Below are positions 43,827 to 52,157 of a stretch of DNA of 64,000 nucleotides, in pieces. The notes under the pieces were generated by a model. That model saw nothing but the letters and a program-made list of their open reading frames with translations, searched no databases and had not been told where the DNA came from. Location of the stretch: the NCBI GenBank assembly GCA_017433825.1, contig JAFRGL010000012.1:62001-126000 (forward strand), read 5' to 3'. The position numbers and the translations under genes are program-made. Source of the stretch: Eubacterium sp. GTDB lineage: Bacteria > Bacillota > Clostridia > Lachnospirales > Lachnospiraceae. Position 1 is the stretch's first letter; each line of letters begins with the position of its first letter.

Positions 43827-44840
43827 ATGGACAGAAGTAAACCTCTGCTTTCGGTCAATGATTTAAGTGTTGATTTCCGGATTGACAGAAAAACCACACT
43901 GCATGCGGTACGGCATGTGAGTTTTGAAATCTATCCCGAGGAAACCCTGGGGATCCTGGGGGAATCCGGCTGCGGCAAATCCGTTACCTGCATGTCGATC
44001 CTGCAGCTGAACCCGGCGCGGACCACCACCTATCCCACCGGCTCCATCCTGTTTGAGGGAGAAGATCTGCTCACGCTGAACGGGAAGCAGATGCAGCATA
44101 TCCGGGGCAATAAAATCTCCATGATTTTTCAGGAGCCCATGACGGCGCTGAATCCTCTGTACACCATCGGCAACCAGCTGTTGGAGGCCATCCGCATCCA
44201 CAACCCGAACATGGAGAGGGCGGACGCGAAGGATATGGTGCTGGAGGCTTTGAATTCCGTACGGATTCCGAATCCGGACCTGATTTTTGACTCCTATCCC
44301 TTTACCTTAAGCGGCGGCATGCTGCAGCGGAGCATGATTGCCATGGCCATGCTGGCAAAGCCGAAGCTTCTTATCTGCGACGAGCCCACCACAGCGCTGG
44401 ACGTAACCATCCAGGCCCAGGTGTTGGAGCTGATGAATGATCTGAAGGAAAAAGAGAAGACATCGATTATCTTTGTCACCCACGACCTTGGTGTTATCAA
44501 TGAGATGTCGGACCGCGTCATGGTCATGTACGGCGGCAGAAAATGCGAGGAAGGGGATGCGGTCGAAGTGTTCCTGCACCCGGCGCGTCCGTATACAAAG
44601 GGGCTCATCGCTTCCCATCCTTCACCGGATTATACCGGAAGGCGCCTGCCGACCATACCGGGCAACGTGCCTTCCCTGCGGGATATGCCGAAAGGCTGCC
44701 CGTTCAACAACCGGTGCAGCAAGGCATCTGACCGCTGTCAGGATGAATTTCCGGCTTATGAAACCGTAGGAGGCAACCACTGTGCAGCCTGTTTTGCACC
44801 GGAAAGCGTAAAGGAGGCGGCAGAAGATGGAACCGTTTAA
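43827..44840 (+). CDS. dppD: Peptide ABC transporter ATP-binding protein (DppD-like)
   Basis: The first ATPase, 337 residues: Walker A GESGCGKS, Q-loop MIFQEPMTALNP, Walker B LLICDEPTTALD. The signature appears as LSGGMLQRSM, with Met where many have Gln. The C-terminal oligopeptide-transporter extension contains CPFNNRC and further Cys residues (CSKASDRC), the expected site for a 4Fe-4S cluster in this subfamily. It overlaps dppF by 14 bases. Confidence 0.93.
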   Translation: MDRSKPLLSVNDLSVDFRIDRKTTLHAVRHVSFEIYPEETLGILGESGCGKSVTCMSILQLNPARTTTYPTGSILFEGEDLLTLNGKQMQHIRGNKISMIFQEPMTALNPLYTIGNQLLEAIRIHNPNMERADAKDMVLEALNSVRIPNPDLIFDSYPFTLSGGMLQRSMIAMAMLAKPKLLICDEPTTALDVTIQAQVLELMNDLKEKEKTSIIFVTHDLGVINEMSDRVMVMYGGRKCEEGDAVEVFLHPARPYTKGLIASHPSPDYTGRRLPTIPGNVPSLRDMPKGCPFNNRCSKASDRCQDEFPAYETVGGNHCAACFAPESVKEAAEDGTV

Positions 44841-45822
44841 ATACGAATACCATGAACAGTTTTTCCTGGAAGCGGATGATTTGTGCATGCATTTCCCGGC
44901 AAAAACCGACAGCTTCGGCCGTCCGGTCAGCTGGATCCATGCAGCGGATCATGTCACCTTCAAGGTGCCGAAGGGAAAGACGCTGGGCATCGTCGGCGAG
45001 TCCGGCTGCGGCAAATCCACCGTGGGCAAGATGCTGATCAACCTGTACCAGCCCACATCCGGCAGAATCCTGTATGACGGGGTGGACATTACCCATTTAA
45101 AGGGCAGCAGGCGCAAACCGTATATTAAGAAGATGCAGCTGGTCTGGCAGGACCCCTATTCCTCTCTGGACCCCCGCATGCGGGCGGGAGCGATTATTGA
45201 GGAAGGCATGAAGAATTTCCTGCCGGAACTGTCCGCCGAAGCGCGCAGGACGCGCATGCTGGAAATCCTGCACATGTGCGGGCTTTACGAGGAACATGCC
45301 GATTTCTACCCGCATCAGTTTTCCGGCGGCCAGAGACAGCGGGTCTGCATTGCCAGGGCCCTGTCCACCGACCCGGAGCTTATCATCTGCGACGAGGCGG
45401 TTTCAGCCCTGGACGTATCCATCCAGGCCCAGATTATCAACCTGCTGATGGATCTGCAGGAGCAGATGCAGCTCACCTACCTGTTCATCAGCCACGATTT
45501 GAACATCGTACGGTTCATTTCCGATGAAATCATCGTCATGTACCTGGGAGAAATCGTGGAGCGGGGCACCATGGAAAAGGTATACCTGAACCGTGCGCAC
45601 CCCTATACAAAGGCCCTTTTTGCCGCCACGCCCTCTTTTACACCGGGAAAGAAACCGGAAAAAAGAACCCTGCTGCAGGGGGATGTCATCTCCCCGGTTG
45701 ACCCGCCGGCAGGCTGCCGGTTTGCCAGCAGATGCCCCTGCGCCACTGCGAAATGCAAAGAGGAACCGCAGTGGACCCAGGTGGAAGAGGATCACTACGT
45801 CAGATGTCATCTGTTTGGCTGA
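44827..45822 (+). CDS. dppF: Peptide ABC transporter ATP-binding protein (DppF-like)
   Basis: The second ATPase, 331 residues: Walker A GESGCGKST, Q-loop WQDPYSSLDPRM, signature FSGGQRQRVCIARAL, Walker B LIICDEAVSALD. The C-terminal cysteine-rich extension (CRFASRCPCATAKC) resembles that of DppD. The pair of different ATPases is standard for dipeptide importers. Confidence 0.93.
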   Translation: MEPFKYEYHEQFFLEADDLCMHFPAKTDSFGRPVSWIHAADHVTFKVPKGKTLGIVGESGCGKSTVGKMLINLYQPTSGRILYDGVDITHLKGSRRKPYIKKMQLVWQDPYSSLDPRMRAGAIIEEGMKNFLPELSAEARRTRMLEILHMCGLYEEHADFYPHQFSGGQRQRVCIARALSTDPELIICDEAVSALDVSIQAQIINLLMDLQEQMQLTYLFISHDLNIVRFISDEIIVMYLGEIVERGTMEKVYLNRAHPYTKALFAATPSFTPGKKPEKRTLLQGDVISPVDPPAGCRFASRCPCATAKCKEEPQWTQVEEDHYVRCHLFG

Positions 45823-45840
45823 TAGTTAAGTCAGATGATA

Positions 45841-45877
45841 ACGGCAGCTGTTATTGTTTCGCAGAAGCTGCTGCCGT
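45841..45877 (+). other. Intercistronic hairpin between dppF and dppA
   Basis: ACGGCAGC (45841-45848) pairs with GCTGCCGT (45870-45877). No T-run follows, so it is more likely an mRNA-stabilising or processing structure than a terminator. That would help dppA reach the higher level usual for binding proteins. Confidence 0.5.
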
Positions 45878-45948
45878 ATCATATATAAATTGCCGTAACG
45901 GGCGGAAAGCCCCGGCAGGAAAAAGATTATTATTTTTGGAGGTAGATT

Positions 45949-47535
45949 ATGAAAAAGAAAACAATCCTTGCGCTGCTTCTGGCAGGCGTGATGGCGGTTT
46001 CCATGCTTTCCGGCTGTTCCGGTTCCGGTTCAGGCGGCTCCGGCGGCGGAAGCACCGAAGCGTCTTCTGAAAGCGGCGGCAAAACCAGCGGCCTTACCAG
46101 GCCCACCACCAAGGGTAAAGAAGAAAATGCACTGTATCTTTCCATTGTACAGGCGCCGAACACGCTGGATCCCGCGCACTTTGCTCTTCAGGCAGAAGAC
46201 TGGATTCTGATGCAGATTTACGAGCCGCTGTTTTTCGAAGACAATGACGGCAATCCGGTCTATGTGCTGATTGACGACATGGTAGTTGCCGAAGATGACT
46301 CGAAGGTGGAATTCACCTTGAAAGAAGGCGTGAAATTCCATTCCGGAGACGTCCTGACGGCTTCTGACGTCGCCTATTCCCTGGCCAGATCTGAGAATTC
46401 GACTTTACTGGCGGCTGTGTGGCCATACATTGAATGTGAAGTGATCGATGATACGCACTTCAATTTCAACTTCCCCTATGCGGATCAGGGCGCCGGTTTT
46501 TCCGCAGTGGCACCCTATATGGCCGGTTTCTGCATCGTGAACGAATCTTATTGTGAAGGCGTTCTGGCTGACAAAAATGACGACCTGAAGTTCAACTGCG
46601 ACGGTACCGGCGCTTATAAGTTTGAGAGCATGAGCAGCACCGGCGATACCGTTCTGACCAGATTTGAGGACTATTACGGGGAAGCTTCCATTGATACACT
46701 TTATTTCTCGGTTATCACCGGCAACCAGGAGCTGGCTTTTGAGGCAGGCGATATCGACTATGCCATGTATACCGGTTCCACCTATAAAGTCATCAAGGAA
46801 TATGATAATGTTTATGCCTATGCGCAGCCTGTAAACGGGGTTATCTTCCTGGTTACCAATATGACGGAAAATGCCGTTACGCATGATCCCAACGTCCGCG
46901 AAGCCATTGTCCATCTGCTGAACAAAGAGGATATTACCATTGCCGCCACAGACGACTCCGGTACGCCGGCAGATAACCTGGCTTCCCAGATGGTACAGTA
47001 CTGGGAAGACTGCTGCACCCATTTTGAACTGGATGTGAACAAGGCCAATGAACTGATGAGCGCGGCCGGCTACAGTGAGTCGAAGAAAGCGGAACTGACG
47101 CTTATCGTTATGAGCGCTTACCCCGCCTGGGTATCCGCCTGCAGTATCGTCAAGGAAAACCTGGAACAGTCCTACTTCACCGTGAATATTGAAGAAGTGG
47201 CAGACACCAGCAGATATTTCACCCAGGACTTTGATCTGGCCTTTATTTCCATCGGCCTGACCACCAGCTTTACATCCTACAGCATGATCTTTGACAGCAC
47301 CACCGGCATGAACCTGTCCGGCGTTTCCGAAGAGGATGCAAAGCCCGTACTGGATGCCTTTGCAGCAATTAAGGACGAAGAGACCACCCATGAAGCCATG
47401 AAAGCTGTCGTGGACAGCATGATTTATATCCCGTTAAGCTACATGAACACCTTCCTGGCTTATGACGGAGACCTGAACACTGCCCCGTTCTATACCGCCA
47501 GCGGTATTGTTTTCTACCGGGAGTTCTCCTGGTAA
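45949..47535 (+). CDS. dppA: Peptide-binding lipoprotein (DppA-like, SBP family 5)
   Basis: A 528-residue extracytoplasmic solute-binding protein. It has a lipoprotein signal with lipobox LSGC, a Gly/Ser tether, then the family 5 pattern: NTLDPAH near the start, VPFxLKEGVKFHSGDVLTASDV-like signature as FTLKEGVKFHSGD, and YIPLSYMNT near the end. It delivers peptides to DppBC. The strong GGAGG site and the preceding hairpin suggest high expression. It is the last gene of the operon. Confidence 0.92.
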   Translation: MKKKTILALLLAGVMAVSMLSGCSGSGSGGSGGGSTEASSESGGKTSGLTRPTTKGKEENALYLSIVQAPNTLDPAHFALQAEDWILMQIYEPLFFEDNDGNPVYVLIDDMVVAEDDSKVEFTLKEGVKFHSGDVLTASDVAYSLARSENSTLLAAVWPYIECEVIDDTHFNFNFPYADQGAGFSAVAPYMAGFCIVNESYCEGVLADKNDDLKFNCDGTGAYKFESMSSTGDTVLTRFEDYYGEASIDTLYFSVITGNQELAFEAGDIDYAMYTGSTYKVIKEYDNVYAYAQPVNGVIFLVTNMTENAVTHDPNVREAIVHLLNKEDITIAATDDSGTPADNLASQMVQYWEDCCTHFELDVNKANELMSAAGYSESKKAELTLIVMSAYPAWVSACSIVKENLEQSYFTVNIEEVADTSRYFTQDFDLAFISIGLTTSFTSYSMIFDSTTGMNLSGVSEEDAKPVLDAFAAIKDEETTHEAMKAVVDSMIYIPLSYMNTFLAYDGDLNTAPFYTASGIVFYREFSW

Positions 47536-47550
47536 TAAGTTTTAAGGTTA

Positions 47551-47581
47551 AGGGCCGGCTTTTATGCCGGCTCTTTTTTTG
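47551..47581 (+). terminator. Terminator of the peptide operon
   Basis: GGGCCGGC / GCCGGCTC stem with a TTTTAT loop, followed by TTTTTTTG. Confidence 0.9.
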
Positions 47582-47610
47582 TGGAAAATGTCTGCACTAT
47601 GTGATAAAAT
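47582..47610 (+). promoter_or_regulatory. Possible promoter of the hydrolase/reductase pair
   Basis: TAAAAT (47605-47610) preceded by TGA (extended -10). The -35 region (TGGAAA, 17 bp upstream) is weak. Confidence 0.4.
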
Positions 47611-47709
47611 AACAGTTAATCATAGGAAGTCTGCCCAAAAAAGGAGCGTTCTCCTTTTGCGGCATTTGTAAACAGACAGAAGACATACGCAAACCGAAAG
47701 GAGAAGAAA

Positions 47710-48645
47710 ATGGAAGTCAGAGAATGGACCTGGTTTGATATCCCGGAATACGAAGGAACCCCGGAAGGCGCTGAGAGGATTACTCCGAATCCCGGTGATG
47801 AAGTCGGCGTCATGTATATTCCCGACGTGGAATACGCCGAAGTGGACGGCATTCACTTAAAGCTTCAGATTTTAAGGCCGATGAACAGAAGAGACCCCAT
47901 GCGCACTTTCCCCTGTATCTGTTACGTTCCCGGCAGCGCCTGGCAGAAGCAGGAGATGTATATGAACCTGCCTGAGCTGGCGGCCCTGGCCAAGAGGGGC
48001 TATGTGGTGGCTGCCATCCAGTACAGGCATTCCCGCCAGGCCACTTTCCCGGCCCAGATCCAGGATATGAAGAACGCCATCCGGTTTATGAAATTCAACG
48101 CAATGATGTACGGCGCGGATCCCTCTAAGTTCTTTGTAGCCGGTTCATCCTCAGGCGGCCATACCGCCATGTTCAATCCGATTATCTATGACTGGCATAT
48201 TGACGACAGGAACATGTTCGGCATGTTCGGCGTCAACGCGAAGGTAAAGGGCATTATCAATTATTTCGGTTCCGTTTCCTGCATTATGCCCGACGGCAAC
48301 CCCACCACCATCAACCACAAGCTGCCCTGGAGCCCGGAAGGCATGTTCTTAGGCTGCAACCTGTACGACAACTGGGAACTGGCCAAAAAGGCCACCGTGG
48401 TGGAAAACATCACCCCTGAGCTTCCCATGCCTCCCGTATGCATTTTCCACGGCACCAAGGATACCGTTGTGAATACGAAACAGAGCGTTGAACTGTATGA
48501 AAAGCTGAAAGAATGCGGCAAGGACGTGCGTCTGTACCTGGTGGAAGGCGCGGATCACGGCGGCGGCGAATTCTCATCCGACAAGGTGCTGGACAAGGTG
48601 GATGAATTCATCCGCTACTGTCTGGAAAAGAACGAAGAAGCATAA
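47710..48645 (+). CDS. Alpha/beta hydrolase (esterase, BD-FAE-like)
   Basis: A 311-residue cytoplasmic hydrolase. The nucleophile elbow is GSSSGG (about residues 142-147), the acid is probably the Asp of TKDTVVN and the base His is in ADHGGGEF. It has no classical HGG oxyanion motif; the equivalent stretch is YVPGSAWQ. The BD-FAE/acetyl-esterase group cleaves esters of sugars or small acids. Followed after 58 bases by the OYE-family reductase, so the two may act on the same compound; the substrate is unknown. Confidence 0.82.
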   Translation: MEVREWTWFDIPEYEGTPEGAERITPNPGDEVGVMYIPDVEYAEVDGIHLKLQILRPMNRRDPMRTFPCICYVPGSAWQKQEMYMNLPELAALAKRGYVVAAIQYRHSRQATFPAQIQDMKNAIRFMKFNAMMYGADPSKFFVAGSSSGGHTAMFNPIIYDWHIDDRNMFGMFGVNAKVKGIINYFGSVSCIMPDGNPTTINHKLPWSPEGMFLGCNLYDNWELAKKATVVENITPELPMPPVCIFHGTKDTVVNTKQSVELYEKLKECGKDVRLYLVEGADHGGGEFSSDKVLDKVDEFIRYCLEKNEEA

Positions 48646-48703
48646 TCATAAGTGACCTGAAACAGTACCCGGTAAGTTAATAAAGACATGGGAGGAAAAT
48701 CAA

Positions 48704-50596
48704 ATGAAGAGCTATGAGCACATTTTCCAGCCGATCAAAATCGGCCCCTTTACCGCAAGAAACCGTATTGAGGTTTCCCCGGCAGAGCCTTTCCTGTGCA
48801 CCAGGGACGGCCTGGTAACCGATGAATTTGTCACCTTCACCGCGCAGTTTGCCAAAGGCGGCGCCGGTATCGTGACCGTGGGCGACAGTACCGTAAACCA
48901 GGAATACGCCAATGAAAACCATTTCGTTGTCAACCTGGCTGACCCCTATGTGGTGCACGGCATGGTCAAGGTGGTGGATGCCATTCACCGTTACGGCGCG
49001 CTGGCTTCCATCGAGCTGAACTTAAGGAACCATCAGCTGCCCGCGGATATGACCGTGGAGGAGATTAAACAGATTATCGCGGACTTTACCCTTTCCGCAG
49101 AGCGCTGCGCCAAGGCAGGCTTCGATATCATCATGCTGCACGGCGGCCACGGCCATACCGTAGCCCAGTTCTATTCGCCCCAGCTGAACAAGCGTACCGA
49201 CGAATACGGCTGCGGCACCTTCGAAAACCGCTGCCGGTTTGCCATGGAGCTGATTGACTCCGTACGCGCGGTTATCGGCCCGAACAAGGCCATTGACTAC
49301 CGTATCAGCGGCGACGACCTGACCCCAGGCGGCGTAGGCGTGGAAGACTCCCTGGCATTTGCCAAAGCCATCCAGGACAAGATTGATATCATCCATGTGT
49401 CCGCAGGCAACCTGTATTACCTGCCCTCCATGGCTTATACCATTCAGTCCACCTATCTGCCCCTTGCGACCAACGTGCGCTTTGCGAAAAGATTCAAGGA
49501 AGAGCTGCATATCCCGGTTACCACCGTCGGCTCCTTCAATATGGACCTGGCGGAAGACGCAATAGCCGAAGGAAAGGCCGATGTGGTGGCCATGATCCGG
49601 CAGTTCATCGCGGACCCGGACTGCGTCAACAAGGCGAAATTCGGCAAGGGCGACGAAATCCGGCCGTGCCTGCGCTGCAACATGTGCACCGGCTCCGACC
49701 CCCACGGCTGTCCGAAGCCCTTAAGATGTTCGGTCAACCCCGTCCAGGGACGCCAGCCCATCTTTGATAACATTCCTCCCGTGAAAGAAGGCACCAAGGT
49801 GGTGATTATCGGCGGCGGCTGCGCCGGTCTGGAAGCGGCTAGGCAGCTGGATGCCAGAGGCGCGAAAGTTGTGCTCTTCGAGCAGGATGACCATCTGGGC
49901 GGCTCCCTTATCCCCGCCGGCGCCAATGCCTTAAAGGGCGATGTGAAGCGCTATGCCGAGTGGTCCGTACGTACCGCGCAGAGACTGAAAAATGTGGAAA
50001 TCCGCCTGAATACGAAGGCTACGCCGGAGCTGGTAACTCTGGAAAAACCGGATACGGTTATCGTTGCCGTGGGCAGCAAACCCTTTATCCCGGAGATTCC
50101 GGGCATTCACGGTGAAAATGTGGTTCTGGCCTCCGACGTGGATATGGGCCTTGCCCAAACCGGTGATAAGGTCGTCTGCATCGGCGCGGGCCTTACCGGA
50201 ACGGAAACCGCGGTTGCCCTGGCAAAGGAAGGCAAGGACGTCACACTTATTGATAAACTTTCCACCGAAGAAATCGATGCCAACGGCCTGGGTTCCCGGT
50301 CTGTGGCGGCGGGCCTGAGAGGTATCGGGGCTGCGGCAGGCGTCAAGGTTATCACCGGCCTTGCTGCGAAACAGTTCTTCGACAACCTTCTTGTTGCGGA
50401 AAACGAAAAAGGCGAGAGAGTGGAGCTTCCCTTTGATACGGCCGTGCTCTCCATGGGCGTCCGCGGACTTGCCGATGAGGCGCGCAAATTCGACCGCCTG
50501 GCACCGAACGTGGTTTATGTAGGCGACTGCATGGTGAAAGCCGGCAATATCATGAGCGCCGTTCTGGACGGCTTCTACGCCGCGGTAAATATCTGA
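48704..50596 (+). CDS. NADH:flavin oxidoreductase, OYE family with Fe-S and FAD domains
   Basis: A 630-residue enzyme built like 2,4-dienoyl-CoA reductase and bile-acid or enoate reductases. Its parts are an N-terminal FMN barrel (RNRIEVSP, the catalytic-region HGGHGHTVAQFYSPQLNKRTDEYG), a 4Fe-4S cluster motif CLRCNMCTGSDPHGC...C near residue 325, and a C-terminal FAD/NAD domain (VVIIGGGCAGLEAARQLDARG and VVCIGAGLTGTE). It reduces a carbon-carbon double bond of an activated substrate. Which substrate cannot be told from the sequence. Confidence 0.9.
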   Translation: MKSYEHIFQPIKIGPFTARNRIEVSPAEPFLCTRDGLVTDEFVTFTAQFAKGGAGIVTVGDSTVNQEYANENHFVVNLADPYVVHGMVKVVDAIHRYGALASIELNLRNHQLPADMTVEEIKQIIADFTLSAERCAKAGFDIIMLHGGHGHTVAQFYSPQLNKRTDEYGCGTFENRCRFAMELIDSVRAVIGPNKAIDYRISGDDLTPGGVGVEDSLAFAKAIQDKIDIIHVSAGNLYYLPSMAYTIQSTYLPLATNVRFAKRFKEELHIPVTTVGSFNMDLAEDAIAEGKADVVAMIRQFIADPDCVNKAKFGKGDEIRPCLRCNMCTGSDPHGCPKPLRCSVNPVQGRQPIFDNIPPVKEGTKVVIIGGGCAGLEAARQLDARGAKVVLFEQDDHLGGSLIPAGANALKGDVKRYAEWSVRTAQRLKNVEIRLNTKATPELVTLEKPDTVIVAVGSKPFIPEIPGIHGENVVLASDVDMGLAQTGDKVVCIGAGLTGTETAVALAKEGKDVTLIDKLSTEEIDANGLGSRSVAAGLRGIGAAAGVKVITGLAAKQFFDNLLVAENEKGERVELPFDTAVLSMGVRGLADEARKFDRLAPNVVYVGDCMVKAGNIMSAVLDGFYAAVNI

Positions 50597-50613
50597 TCCT
50601 AAGGAAAATGACC

Positions 50614-50838
50614 ATGGATTTCAACGACGACAACAAAACGAAAGGCCGCATGGTATTTGACCGGCTGAGCGAAGATGCGCAGAAGTTCTTCCTTGCGTCC
50701 GATGCGCTTTCCGTTTGGGAGTACGGAGACGGGGAGGAGAAGAAATACGCTTTCCGGATGCGTGGCTGCCATATCGAATCCGATCTGACCCTGTCCGAAC
50801 TGGACAAGGCCTTTTCCGAACTGTCATCAGAAACATAA
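50614..50838 (+). CDS. Small hypothetical protein
   Basis: A 74-residue acidic protein of unknown family, with two short predicted helices (residues 12-28 and 58-72) around a small beta segment. The ATG at 50614 stands 7 bases after AAGGAA; an ATG two codons earlier is too close to that site. It follows the reductase by 17 bases and precedes a strong terminator, so it is probably the last gene of that unit. Confidence 0.6.
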   Translation: MDFNDDNKTKGRMVFDRLSEDAQKFFLASDALSVWEYGDGEEKKYAFRMRGCHIESDLTLSELDKAFSELSSET

Positions 50839-50846
50839 AACCATTT

Positions 50847-50886
50847 CTGCCGCCCGGGGTTCCGGGCGGCAGCCTTTATTTTCCGG
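50847..50886 (+). terminator. Terminator after the small hypothetical gene
   Basis: An 11-bp G+C-rich perfect stem CTGCCGCCCGG / CCGGGCGGCAG with a 4-base loop and CCTTTATTTT after it. Confidence 0.88.
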
Positions 50887-50915
50887 TTGACAGCACATAA
50901 GTGTTATGTTATATA
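50887..50915 (+). promoter_or_regulatory. Promoter of the CDF transporter
   Basis: TTGACA (50887-50892), 17 bp, TATATA (50910-50915). Transcription would start near 50922, giving a leader of about 210 bases before the CDF gene, which holds the riboswitch candidate. Confidence 0.75.
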
Positions 50916-50977
50916 TACTTTCAAACTCTTTGCACTGCAAAAGACGTAAACCCTTTACACCTATTTACAGTACAAAC

Positions 50978-51083
50978 TGAACAGGCGATGATTTTTGTCA
51001 TGAAGCCGGGCCCTTTAACGGGCAGCAGAATGAGGTTAAGCACATCTGCGGGACAGTAGTATGTCCGGGGGATGTGTTTTTTT
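50978..51083 (+). ncRNA. Candidate Ni/Co (czcD-type) riboswitch with transcription terminator
   Basis: The leader holds the purine-rich blocks ACAGGC (50981-50986), GGGCAGC (51020-51026) and GGGACAG (51050-51056). They are spaced by small stems: ATGA/TCAT (50988-50991 with 50998-51001) and GCCC/GGGC (51010-51013 with 51020-51023). A last stem, CACATC (51041-51046) with GATGTG (51071-51076) and inner GGACA/TGTCC, is followed by seven T residues, so it is an intrinsic terminator inside the leader. This resembles what I know of the NiCo (czcD) riboswitch, in which metal binding competes with a terminator stem. The downstream metal exporter fits. Confidence 0.6.
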
Positions 51084-51132
51084 ATTTCCCCGGTAAGCTT
51101 TGCAGGGTATAACTCATTTTCAGGAGGAATTC

Positions 51133-52020
51133 ATGACAAACAGGGAAATTACCAAAAGACTTTCCGCCGTCGGAATCGGCGGCAACGTACTTCTCTCGGC
51201 ATTCAAGCTTATCGCCGGTATCTTCGGCAGATCCGGTGCCATGGTATCGGATGCCGTCCATTCCTTATCGGATGTTTTTGCCACCATAATTGCTTTCCTC
51301 GGCGTAAAACTGTCTGAAAAACAGGCGGATGAAAGCCATCCGTACGGCCATGAGCGGTTTGAGTGCGTGGCTTCCATGGTTCTGGGCGTTATCCTGGGCG
51401 TAACCGGCGTCGGCATCGGTTATACAGGCGTCAGAAATATCTTCAGCGGGGATTTTAAGAATCTGCAGGTGCCCACCATCCTGCCCCTTGTCGCAGCCAT
51501 TGTTTCCATTGTTGCAAAGGAAATCATGTACCGCTACACCATGCACTACGCGAAAATGATGAATTCCGCAGCCTTCGAGGCGGATGCCTGGCATCACCGG
51601 TCGGACGCTTTCTCCTCCATCGGTTCCCTTATCGGCATTGTCGGTGCAAGGCTGGGACTTCCGGTGATGGACCCCATTGCCAGCGTGGTTATTGCCGCCT
51701 TTATCCTGAAAGTGGCATATGAGATTATCAGGGACGCGCTGGATCAGATGATGGACAGTACGGCAGGCGCGGATTATGAAGAAAAGCTGAAAAACTTCAT
51801 CGAAGGCAGCGAAGGTGTGGAGGGCATTGACCTTCTGCACACCAGGAAGTTTTCCAGCAGGATTTACGTGGATGTGGAGATTGCGGTGGACAGGAACAGT
51901 TCGCTGATTGCCGCCCATGAAATAGCGGAAAGGGTACACGACGGCATTGAAGAGAACTTCCCGGAAGTCAAGCATGTGATGGTGCATGTCAATCCCGGGA
52001 AGGAGAAGCCGGCGGACTGA
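51133..52020 (+). CDS. Cation diffusion facilitator (CDF) metal exporter
   Basis: A 295-residue inner-membrane exporter with six membrane segments and a ~90-residue cytoplasmic C-terminal domain. The transport site is read as His43-x3-Asp47 (DAVHSLSD, segment 2) and His154-x3-Asp158 (WHHRSD, segment 5), the HxxxD pair of Zn/Co/Ni-type members. A cytoplasmic loop ESHPYGHERFE may add a metal site. The C-terminal domain has HxxRKFSSRIYVDVEI. The ATG at 51133 follows AGGAGG; an earlier in-frame codon at 51100 lacks a site. The leader riboswitch would switch it on by metal excess. Confidence 0.92.
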   Translation: MTNREITKRLSAVGIGGNVLLSAFKLIAGIFGRSGAMVSDAVHSLSDVFATIIAFLGVKLSEKQADESHPYGHERFECVASMVLGVILGVTGVGIGYTGVRNIFSGDFKNLQVPTILPLVAAIVSIVAKEIMYRYTMHYAKMMNSAAFEADAWHHRSDAFSSIGSLIGIVGARLGLPVMDPIASVVIAAFILKVAYEIIRDALDQMMDSTAGADYEEKLKNFIEGSEGVEGIDLLHTRKFSSRIYVDVEIAVDRNSSLIAAHEIAERVHDGIEENFPEVKHVMVHVNPGKEKPAD

Positions 52021-52049
52021 CGTGAGTATATAAAAATGAGGGTTAGTTT

Positions 52050-52086
52050 ACGCGGAAATGTTAGGCATTTCCGCGTTTGTTTTTCC
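52050..52086 (+). terminator. Terminator after the CDF gene
   Basis: CGCGGAAATG / CATTTCCGCG, 10-bp perfect stem, TTAGG loop, then TTTGTTTTT. Confidence 0.88.
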
Positions 52087-52105
52087 AAAAGGTGAATGAT
52101 ACAAT
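52077..52105 (+). promoter_or_regulatory. Promoter of the URO-D family gene
   Basis: TTGTTT (52077-52082), 17 bp, TACAAT (52100-52105) preceded by TGA (extended -10). The -35 box lies in the T-tail of the preceding terminator. Confidence 0.6.
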
Positions 52106-52157
52106 TTAAACATAAGAATCATTTACATTGCAGGAAAGACAAAGGAGAAGCAGAACA

